From: an uncultured Intestinimonas sp. | GTDB lineage: Bacteria; Bacillota_A; Clostridia; Oscillospirales; Oscillospiraceae | Length of the DNA stretch: 7,190 bases | Direction of reading: 5' to 3' | Assembly: GCA_958435885.1 (NCBI GenBank) | Contig: CAUBHZ010000089.1 | Coordinates: forward strand, 1 to 7,190 | The notes under the pieces: generated by a model | The model's input: the letters and a program-made list of their open reading frames with translations, nothing else | The model's database searches: none | Told to the model about the DNA's origin: nothing | In this document: in pieces, positions 1-4,868 of the stretch | Layout: each line of letters begins with the position of its first letter | Position numbering within the stretch: the stretch's first letter is position 1 | Translations under genes and position numbers: made by a program

Positions 1-614
1 CCGCCGAGTGCACCCCGGAGTATCTGCTGCAGTTTGCCTTCATGGGCTCCTACTACGCCGAGCGGGTCCTGGGCCGGCCCGAGCCCAAGGTAGGCCTCCT
101 CAACATCGGGGTGGAGCCCTCCAAGGGCACCGACCTCCAGCGGGAGGCCTACGCTCTCCTCACCAAGGCCGGCCAGGAGGGACGCATCAACTTCGTGGGC
201 AACATCGAGGCCCGGGAGGCCGTCTACGGCGAGGTGGACGTCATCGTGGCCGACGGCTATTCGGGCAACATCTTCCTCAAAACCATGGAGGGCACCGGCG
301 GCTTTATGGCCAAGGAGCTCAAGGCCATGTTCAAGAAGAACCTCATCACCAAGCTGGGCGCCCTGTGCGTCAAGGACGGCCTCATGAACTTCAAGAAGCT
401 CATGGACGCCGGTGAGGTGGGCGGCACCGCCCTGGTGGGCATCTCCAAGCCCGTCATCAAGGCCCACGGCTCCTCCAACGACTACGCCATCAAGAACGCC
501 ATCCGCCAGGCCGCCACCTTCGCCGGCTCCGGCATCATCGAGGATGTGGTGGAGAACATCGACCATATGCGCCTGGAAAAGCCCTCCGAGAGCGGGGGCA
601 AAGGGGAAATTTAA
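1..614 (+). CDS. plsX: Phosphate acyltransferase PlsX, C-terminal part (5' end outside window)
   Basis: PlsX converts acyl-ACP and phosphate to acyl-phosphate, the acyl donor for PlsY in the first step of phospholipid synthesis; it is a peripheral membrane enzyme. The reading frame is open from base 3 and gives 203 residues, about the last 60% of a protein that is usually near 330 residues. Recognisable PlsX blocks are the start (AECTPEYLLQFAFMGSYYAE), the DVIVADGYSGNIFLKTMEG segment around positions 238-293, and the C-terminal VIKAHGSSNDYAIKNAIRQA segment at about 451-510, followed by an IIEDVVENI helix. The frame is intact to a TAA stop. An ATG at position 42 is internal and not the start, because PlsX homology continues upstream of it. 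acpP follows after 77 bases, the usual Firmicute pairing of this enzyme with its ACP substrate. The identification is secure; only the N-terminal part is missing. Confidence 0.96.
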   Translation, partial: AECTPEYLLQFAFMGSYYAERVLGRPEPKVGLLNIGVEPSKGTDLQREAYALLTKAGQEGRINFVGNIEAREAVYGEVDVIVADGYSGNIFLKTMEGTGGFMAKELKAMFKKNLITKLGALCVKDGLMNFKKLMDAGEVGGTALVGISKPVIKAHGSSNDYAIKNAIRQAATFAGSGIIEDVVENIDHMRLEKPSESGGKGEI

Positions 615-623
615 AATAAGCTA

Positions 624-652
624 TTGACAGTGCGGGAAAATATCCCTATTAT
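624..652 (+). promoter_or_regulatory. Near-consensus sigma-70/SigA promoter for acpP
   Basis: A perfect -35 box TTGACA (624-629) is followed after exactly 17 bases by TATTAT (647-652), one mismatch from TATAAT. Transcription would start near 659-660, leaving an untranslated leader of about 32 bases that contains the AAGGAG ribosome binding site. The region is AT-rich in an otherwise GC-rich window, as expected for a real promoter. It would allow acpP to be made in excess of plsX, which fits the high cellular demand for ACP. No terminator is seen between plsX and this promoter, so read-through from plsX is also expected. No clear operator was found. Confidence 0.85.
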
Positions 653-691
653 GTGTGTGTAAATAATCCTGTCTAAGGAGTCGATCGAAAC

Positions 692-928
692 ATGATTTTT
701 GAGAAGCTGTGTGACCTCATCTCTGAGCAGTTCGGCGTGGAGGCCGACACCATCACCATGGATACCACCTTCACGGACGACCTGGGCGCCGATTCTCTGG
801 ACATCGTGGAGCTGTCCATGGCCCTGGAGGAGGAGTTTGGTGTGTCCGAGATGAGCGAGGAGGACATTGCCGGCATCGCCACTGTGGGCGACCTGGTGAA
901 CTATCTCCAGAACAAGCTGGACGCCTGA
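692..928 (+). CDS. acpP: Acyl carrier protein
   Basis: This is a 78-residue acidic protein, the normal length for a fatty-acid-synthesis ACP. It is a four-helix carrier whose conserved serine receives 4'-phosphopantetheine from AcpS and then carries growing acyl chains between FAS II enzymes and to PlsX. The attachment motif [10 protein letters not shown] is present with Ser35, and helix II ([13 protein letters not shown]) carries the acidic surface that docks onto partner enzymes. The C-terminal [13 protein letters not shown] helix is also typical. The ATG at 692 is supported by AAGGAG at 675-680, though the spacing of 11 bases is a little long. The gene has its own promoter (624-652) and a hairpin just after the stop, so a short monocistronic mRNA is likely. 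The plsX neighbour marks it as the primary ACP rather than a polyketide or peptide-synthesis carrier. Confidence 0.97.
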   Translation: MIFEKLCDLISEQFGVEADTITMDTTFTDDLGADSLDIVELSMALEEEFGVSEMSEEDIAGIATVGDLVNYLQNKLDA

Positions 929-944
929 GCAGACATGACTGGGA

Positions 945-973
945 GGGCCCCGCTTCGGCGGGGCCTCTCTTTG
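945..973 (+). terminator. GC hairpin with UUCG tetraloop after acpP, probably a partial terminator
   Basis: Bases 946-953 (GGCCCCGC) pair perfectly with 958-965 across a TTCG loop (954-957), plus a G-T wobble at 945/966. C(UUCG)G is an exceptionally stable loop. The tail CTCTCTTTG is pyrimidine-rich but lacks a clean T-tract, so termination is probably incomplete. It lies 17 bases after the acpP stop and ends 23 bases before the rnc start, too close for a promoter between them, so rnc probably depends on read-through. It could also protect the 3' end of acpP mRNA. Confidence 0.7.
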
Positions 974-995
974 CGTATAGGGAGGTGGAACAGAC

Positions 996-1679
996 ATGGA
1001 AAAACTGGAAGAAAAGCTGGGCTATACCTTTCATGACCGTCGGCTGCTGGAGAACGCTCTGACCCACAGCTCCTACGCCAACGAGAACAAGAGCAAGGGC
1101 GAGACCAGCAACGAGCGGCTGGAGTTTCTCGGTGACTCCGTGCTGGGGATGGTGGTGGCAGACCATCTCTACCGCACCCATCCGGACATGCCCGAGGGTG
1201 AGCTCACCCGGACCCGGGCGGCTCTGGTGTGCGAGGACAGCCTGGTGGAGGTGGCCGCCCAGCTGAAGCTGGGTGAGTACCTGAAGCTGGGCCGGGGCGA
1301 GGACGCCGGCGGCGGCCGGAAGCGGCCCTCCATCCAGGCCGACGCGGTGGAGGCGGTCATCGCCGCCGTGTACCTGGACGGCGGTATCGGCTCCGCCCGG
1401 AAGCTCATCACCAACTTCATCCTGACCAACAACGAGCGGGAGCAGGAGGGGGCGGTCCGGGACTTCAAGACGGCCCTCCAGGAGCTGGTGCAGCGGGAGA
1501 GCGGCCAGGTGCTGAGCTACCGCCTCATGGGCGAGAGCGGCCCCGACCACGCCAAGGTCTTCTCCGTGGAGGTGGACCTGAACGGGCAGCCCATCGGTGC
1601 CGGCGAGGGCCGCAGCAAAAAGGAGGCCGAGCAGAACGCCGCCAAGGCCGCCATGGCCAAGCTGAAGGCGGAGAGTTGA
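996..1679 (+). CDS. rnc: Ribonuclease III
   Basis: RNase III is a homodimeric, Mg-dependent endonuclease that cuts double-stranded RNA in rRNA precursors, structured mRNAs and antisense duplexes. The 227 residues match the family length. The catalytic domain covers about residues 1-150 and contains the signature NERLEFLGDSVLG (39-51). Catalytic acids are visible as Glu43, Asp47, Asp116 and Glu119, and Glu40 and Glu67 fit the other conserved acidic positions. The double-stranded-RNA-binding domain runs from about residue 156 (DFKTALQELVQ) to 224 and ends in the typical GEGRSKKEAEQNAAKAA helix. The ATG is set by GGAGGT at 981-986 with 9 bases of spacing. The gene follows acpP as in many Firmicutes, but the usual smc/ftsY genes do not follow. 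It is probably transcribed by read-through of the hairpin at 945-973. Confidence 0.97.
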   Translation: MEKLEEKLGYTFHDRRLLENALTHSSYANENKSKGETSNERLEFLGDSVLGMVVADHLYRTHPDMPEGELTRTRAALVCEDSLVEVAAQLKLGEYLKLGRGEDAGGGRKRPSIQADAVEAVIAAVYLDGGIGSARKLITNFILTNNEREQEGAVRDFKTALQELVQRESGQVLSYRLMGESGPDHAKVFSVEVDLNGQPIGAGEGRSKKEAEQNAAKAAMAKLKAES

Positions 1680-1699
1680 GCGGCAGTGTGAGAGCGGGC

Positions 1700-1758
1700 G
1701 GGCCGTCGAGGACGCCGGACAGGGAGGGCATTCCTTCTGACCGGCGCTCTCGACGCCC
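1700..1758 (+). repeat. Long imperfect inverted repeat in the rnc-transporter spacer
   Basis: Bases 1700-1718 can pair with 1741-1758. Six pairs (1713-1718 with 1741-1746) are followed by one mismatch, a G-U pair, seven pairs (1704-1710 with 1749-1755), one bulged C and three more G-C pairs. The 22-base apical region can itself form a short stem (1723-1728 with 1733-1738, loop CATT, two G-U pairs). No T-run follows, so it is not a standard intrinsic terminator. It lies 20 bases after the rnc stop and about 60 bases before the transporter start. It may be an RNA element in the 3' end of rnc mRNA or the leader of the transporter, a processing site, or a DNA-level dyad. I could not match it to a known riboswitch. 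Confidence 0.55.
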
Positions 1759-1774
1759 CGTCGTCTCATATGCG

Positions 1775-1791
1775 GGGGTGAGATCCCCTTT
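1775..1791 (+). other. Small GGGG/CCCC hairpin followed by TTT in the transporter leader
   Basis: GGGG (1775-1778) can pair with CCCC (1785-1788) across TGAGAT, followed by TTTAT. With only four base pairs and three Ts it is too weak to call a terminator by itself. It lies between the large inverted repeat and the ribosome binding site, so it is recorded as a possible part of a leader structure. No convincing promoter was found in 1680-1803. Confidence 0.2.
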
Positions 1792-1803
1792 ATCAGAGAG
1801 ACT

Positions 1804-1810
1804 GGAGGAA
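1804..1810 (+). promoter_or_regulatory. Ribosome binding site that fixes a TTG start
   Basis: GGAGGAA lies 7 bases before TTG at 1818. No in-frame ATG is placed near a comparable site, and the family's conserved N-terminus (SRLGFILISAG) begins ten residues after this TTG. The start at TTG is therefore well supported. TTG initiation usually lowers translation somewhat. Confidence 0.8.
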
Positions 1811-1817
1811 CCGTATT

Positions 1818-3212
1818 TTGGAGAAAGAACGCGAAAAATTTTCGTCCCGGCTGGGCTTCATTCTGATCTCGGCCGGCTGCGCCATCGGCCTGGGCAATGT
1901 GTGGCGCTTCCCCTATATCGTGGGCCAGTACGGCGGCGCCGCCTTCGTGCTGGTGTACCTGTTTTTTCTGGTCATCATGGGTCTGCCCATCATGGTCATG
2001 GAGTTCTCCGTGGGCCGGGCCAGCCAGAAGAGCATCCTCTGCTCCTTCCAGAAGCTGGAGCCCAAGGGGACCAAGTGGCACTGGTACGGCTGGTTCGGCA
2101 TGGCGGGCAACTACCTGCTCATGATGTACTACACCACCATCGCCGGCTGGCTCATCCTGTATTTTATTAAAATGCTCAAGGGCGACTTCGTGGGCCTGGA
2201 CACCGCCGGGGTATCGGCTGAGTTCGGCGCCGTCACCGCCGACCCGGTGATCCAGACTGTCTTCGTGGCCCTGGTGGTGGTCCTGGGCATGCTGGTGTGC
2301 AGCCGCGGCCTGAAAAACGGCGTGGAGAAGATCAACAAGGCCATGATGCTCTGCCTGCTCTTCCTGCTGGTGGTGCTGGCCATCCGGGCCGTCACCCTGC
2401 CCGGCGCCGCCGCCGGCCTGGAGTTCTACCTCAAGCCCAACTTCCAGAACCTGCTCTACGACGCCCAGGGCAAGTTCCGCCTGGGCGAGGCCGTCTACGC
2501 CGCCATGGGTCAGGCCTTCTTCACCCTGAGCCTGGGCATCGGCGCCATGGCCATTTTTGGCAGCTACATCGGCCGGGAGCGCAGCCTCATGGGCGAAGTC
2601 ATCAACATCACCATCCTGGACACCTTTGTGGCCTTCGTCTCCGGCCTCATCATCTTCCCCTCCGCCTTCGCCTTCGGGGTGCAGCCCGACGCCGGCCCCA
2701 ACCTGATCTTCGTCACCCTGCCCAACATCTTTAACGAGATGCCCGGCGGATGGCTGTGGGGCGCCCTCTTCTTCGTGTTCATGTCCTTCGCCGCCATGAG
2801 CACCGTCACCGCCGTCTTTGAGAACATCATCTCCTGCTGGATGGACCGGTGGCAGGTGCCCCGGAAGAAGGCGGTGTGGGCCAACCTGGTGCTGATCTTG
2901 GTGCTCAGCCTGCCCTGCCTGCTGGGCTTCAACCTCCTCTCCGGCTTCCAGCCCTTCGGGGCGGGCACCGGCGTGCTGGACCTGGAGGACTTCATCGTCT
3001 CCCAGAACCTGCTGCCCCTGGGCTCTCTGCTCTACCTGCTGTTCTGCGTGGTCTCCAGGAAGTACGCCTGGGGCTATGAGAACTTCCTGAAGGAGGCCGA
3101 CCAGGGCAAGGGCGTCCGGTTCCCCGCCCGGCTGCGGCCCTATTTCACCTTTATCCTGCCCCTCATTGTTCTGGCCATTTTTGTGCTGGGCTACCGGGAA
3201 AAGTTCTTCTAA
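1818..3212 (+). CDS. Sodium-dependent transporter, NSS/SNF family (LeuT fold, 11 helices)
   Basis: This 464-residue membrane protein belongs to the neurotransmitter:sodium symporter family, whose bacterial members mostly import amino acids with Na+. The helix 1 signature GCAIGLGNVWRFP (20-32) has Asn27 and Arg30, matching LeuT in sequence and number. Helix 6 has the unwound FFTLSLGIGA core (234-243), with Thr236 and Ser238 in the substrate/Na1 region. Helix 8 has FAAMSTVTAV with Ser328 and Thr329 near the Na2 site. I count 11 hydrophobic helices, roughly 12-35, 41-64, 87-119, 145-161, 174-194, 224-251, 258-287, 309-341, 352-371, 388-416 and 441-460. This is the MhsT/Tyt1-like bacterial form lacking helix 12. 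Asp268 in helix 7 suggests chloride independence, as in other bacterial members. Translation starts at TTG behind GGAGGAA. A strong terminator closes the unit. Family assignment is firm; the substrate cannot be read from the sequence. Confidence 0.93.
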   Translation: MEKEREKFSSRLGFILISAGCAIGLGNVWRFPYIVGQYGGAAFVLVYLFFLVIMGLPIMVMEFSVGRASQKSILCSFQKLEPKGTKWHWYGWFGMAGNYLLMMYYTTIAGWLILYFIKMLKGDFVGLDTAGVSAEFGAVTADPVIQTVFVALVVVLGMLVCSRGLKNGVEKINKAMMLCLLFLLVVLAIRAVTLPGAAAGLEFYLKPNFQNLLYDAQGKFRLGEAVYAAMGQAFFTLSLGIGAMAIFGSYIGRERSLMGEVINITILDTFVAFVSGLIIFPSAFAFGVQPDAGPNLIFVTLPNIFNEMPGGWLWGALFFVFMSFAAMSTVTAVFENIISCWMDRWQVPRKKAVWANLVLILVLSLPCLLGFNLLSGFQPFGAGTGVLDLEDFIVSQNLLPLGSLLYLLFCVVSRKYAWGYENFLKEADQGKGVRFPARLRPYFTFILPLIVLAIFVLGYREKFF

Positions 3213-3226
3213 TTGTCGAAAAAAGT

Positions 3227-3268
3227 CGGTCCTGTCTGCGCAAATGGCGCGGACAGGACCGTTTTTTT
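3227..3268 (+). terminator. Strong intrinsic terminator after the transporter gene
   Basis: CGGTCCTGTC (3227-3236) pairs perfectly with 3252-3261. The stem continues through a G-T wobble and four further pairs (3238-3241 with 3247-3250), giving about 15 bp around an AAATG loop, then seven Ts (3262-3268). Six As (3219-3224) just before the stem give the reverse strand a U-tract too, so it could act in both directions. It lies 14 bases after the transporter stop and insulates the signalling operon downstream. Confidence 0.95.
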
Positions 3269-3271
3269 GCC

Positions 3272-3286
3272 CTCCGCGCCGCGGAG
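3272..3286. repeat. 15-base GC palindrome upstream of the signalling promoter
   Basis: CTCCGCG (3272-3278) and CGCGGAG (3280-3286) are perfect inverted arms around a single central C. A one-base centre makes an RNA hairpin with the full stem impossible, so a DNA-binding dyad is more likely than an RNA element. It lies 38 bases upstream of the -35 box at 3325, a position that would suit an activator. GC-rich sequence makes chance palindromes more likely, and there is no second copy to support it. Confidence 0.3.
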
Positions 3287-3324
3287 AAAAAGGCGGAAAG
3301 GCCTGGGAATACTGGCTTTCAGGC

Positions 3325-3353
3325 TTGCGGCCGGAGGGGGAAGGTATTATAAT
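3325..3353 (+). promoter_or_regulatory. Sigma-70/SigA-type promoter of the phosphorelay operon
   Basis: A perfect TATAAT -10 box (3348-3353) lies 17 bases after TTGCGG (3325-3330), which matches the -35 consensus at its first three bases. Transcription would start near 3360, giving a leader of about 43 bases to the chosen start at 3403. The upstream unit is closed by a strong terminator, so an operon promoter is expected in this 134-base stretch. The weak -35 box leaves room for an activator. Confidence 0.7.
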
Positions 3354-3386
3354 GGGACCGGATATGATAAAGATAAAAAGAACGCC

Positions 3387-3393
3387 GGAAAGG
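3387..3393 (+). promoter_or_regulatory. Ribosome binding site that decides the regulator's start
   Basis: GGAAAGG lies 9 bases before ATG at 3403. In-frame ATGs also occur at 3352, 3364 and 3394. The first overlaps the -10 box, the second would be almost leaderless, and the third directly abuts this site with no spacing. The start at 3403 is therefore preferred. Confidence 0.6.
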
Positions 3394-3402
3394 ATGAGCG
3401 GA

Positions 3403-4503
3403 ATGGATGAGGAGCGGACCAACGTACCGCTGGGGCGCACCCATGACACGATCCTGATCGTGGACGACGACGAGATGAACCGTGCGATTCTGGAAAACAT
3501 CTTTGCTTCCCACTACAAGGTGGCGGAGGCTGACAACGGGCGGTCCGGTCTGGAGGAGATCCTGAGCCACAGGGACCGGCTGTGCGCGGTGCTTTTGGAT
3601 GTGGTGATGCCGGAGATGGATGGCCTCCAGGTGCTGCGGCGGCTGAAGGAGGAGGGGATTCCCACCCAGATCCCCATTTTCCTCATCACGGCGGAGGCCA
3701 GGGATACCACCATGCGGGAGGCCTATGAGCTGGGGGTCATGGACGTCATCAGCAAGCCGGTCATCCCCTATGTGGTGGACCGGCGGGTGAAGTCGGTGGT
3801 GGAGCTCTACCAGGCCCGGCGCCGGCTGGGCAATGTGGTGGAGCGGCAGCAGTCGGAGCTGCTGCGCCAGGCGCAGCAGATTATCGAGCTCAACCGGGGC
3901 ATGATCGAGTCCCTCTCCGCCGCCATCGAGTTCCGCAACGGTGAGTCGGGGGAGCACGTCCGGCGCATCCACAACATCACCCGGTACATGCTCACCCAAA
4001 CCCGGCTGGGGGAAGGGCTCACCCCGGAGGAGATCGACTCCATCGCCCTGGCGGCCATCACCCACGACGTGGGCAAGATCGCCATCCCGGACGCCATCCT
4101 CAACAAGCCCGGACGGCTGACGCCGGAGGAATTTGAGATCATGAAGACCCACACCGTCCAGGGAGAGCGGATGCTGGAGCACATCCCCCAGCTCAAAGAG
4201 CACGGGGCCTACCACTACGCCTGCGACATCGCCCGCCACCACCACGAGCGGTGGGACGGCCGGGGCTACCCCGACGGGCTGAAGGGGGATGAGATCTCCC
4301 TGTGGGCCCAGATCGTCTCTCTGGCCGATGTGTACGACGCCCTGGTGAGCAAGCGGGTCTATAAGGATGCCTTCCAGCGGGAGGAGGCCCTGAAGATGAT
4401 CCGGGAGGGGAAGTGCGGGGTTTTCAACCCGGCGCTGCTGGAGCAGTTTTTCGCGGTGGAGCAGGAGATCTGGAAGTTTTACGGGACCGACGGGGAGGTA
4501 TAA
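3403..4503 (+). CDS. Response regulator with HD-GYP cyclic-di-GMP phosphodiesterase domain
   Basis: The 366-residue RpfG-type regulator has an N-terminal receiver (about 15-135), a helical linker (136-168) and an HD-GYP domain (about 169-362). Receiver features are Asp21-Asp23, phospho-acceptor Asp66 in VLLDVVMPEMDG, Thr96 and Lys118. HD-GYP domains hydrolyse cyclic-di-GMP to pGpG and GMP. The metal-binding set looks complete: Glu181, His185, His221-Asp222 (THDVGKIAIPD, with Lys225), His250, His280-His281 and Asp309. The GYP signature is intact at 288-290 within HHERWDGRGYPDGL. Glu181 four residues before His185 matches the pattern of trinuclear-metal enzymes. There is no DNA-binding domain, so the output is enzymatic. 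The gene starts a three-gene operon with HPt and hybrid kinase genes, with only 5 bases to the next gene. Catalytic activity is predicted, not shown. Confidence 0.93.
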   Translation: MDEERTNVPLGRTHDTILIVDDDEMNRAILENIFASHYKVAEADNGRSGLEEILSHRDRLCAVLLDVVMPEMDGLQVLRRLKEEGIPTQIPIFLITAEARDTTMREAYELGVMDVISKPVIPYVVDRRVKSVVELYQARRRLGNVVERQQSELLRQAQQIIELNRGMIESLSAAIEFRNGESGEHVRRIHNITRYMLTQTRLGEGLTPEEIDSIALAAITHDVGKIAIPDAILNKPGRLTPEEFEIMKTHTVQGERMLEHIPQLKEHGAYHYACDIARHHHERWDGRGYPDGLKGDEISLWAQIVSLADVYDALVSKRVYKDAFQREEALKMIREGKCGVFNPALLEQFFAVEQEIWKFYGTDGEV

Positions 4504-4508
4504 CGGAT

Positions 4509-4868
4509 ATGGAAGCGGAAAAGCGTACCCGCCTGGAGGCGGCGGGGATCGACGTGGGAAGCGCGCTGGAGCGCTTTATGGGCAGCGACGCGCTGCTGGA
4601 GCGATTTTTGAAGAAATTCCTGGAGGACGCCAACTACGGAGCCCTCAAGGCAGCCCTGGACGCCGGTGACCGGGAGGGGGCGATCACGGCCTCCCACAGC
4701 CTGAAGGGCGTGTGCGGAAACCTCTCCATGACGGAGCTGTTCGACCTTTTCACCCGGCAGGTACAGCTGCTTCGGGAGGAGAAGGACGCCCAGGCCGCCG
4801 CTCTGATGCCGGACATCACCCGGGCCTATGACCGGGTGAGCCGGGCCATACAGGAGGGCTTTGGATGA
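4509..4868 (+). CDS. Free-standing HPt phosphotransfer protein
   Basis: This 119-residue, helix-rich protein carries the HPt signature SHSLKGVCGNLSM, with phospho-accepting His63, Lys66, Gly67 and Asn71. HPt proteins carry a phosphoryl group from the receiver of a hybrid kinase to a separate response regulator; they have no catalytic activity of their own. Helices before (about 27-52) and after (75-117) complete the expected four-helix bundle, and there is no membrane segment. ATG at 4509 is supported by GGAGGT at 4494-4499 with 9 bases of spacing. The ribosome binding site overlaps the end of the HD-GYP gene, and the stop overlaps the kinase start by four bases (ATGA), so the three genes are probably co-translated. 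Its position between the regulator and the hybrid kinase makes it the likely link between them. Confidence 0.92.
   Translation: MEAEKRTRLEAAGIDVGSALERFMGSDALLERFLKKFLEDANYGALKAALDAGDREGAITASHSLKGVCGNLSMTELFDLFTRQVQLLREEKDAQAAALMPDITRAYDRVSRAIQEGFG

Noticed and set aside
652..660. TGTGTGTGT dinucleotide run near the acpP transcription start
   Set aside because: Only four and a half units; too short to call a meaningful repeat.
1691..1817. Glycine riboswitch or T-box leader for the transporter
   Set aside because: Glycine riboswitches often precede NSS-type symporters and GGACAGGGAG is slightly reminiscent, but the conserved GAAGG-type core and tandem layout are missing. No T-box sequence (TGGNACCGCG) is present.
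1676..2170. Plus-strand 164-codon frame overlapping the rnc end and transporter start
   Set aside because: Most of it overlaps the transporter in another frame, it has no family features, and no good ribosome binding site precedes it.
3166..3402. N-terminal extension of the HD-GYP regulator starting inside the transporter gene
   Set aside because: This frame runs through a strong terminator and the operon promoter. Family homology begins at about 3447, and the best ribosome binding site supports ATG at 3403.
771..3500. 909-codon open frame on the minus strand across acpP, rnc and the transporter gene
   Set aside because: It lies antisense to three clear genes, crosses their spacers and terminator, and its translation is low-complexity (His, Gln, Gly, Ala, Val rich). 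It results from third-position GC bias, which removes stop codons in that frame.
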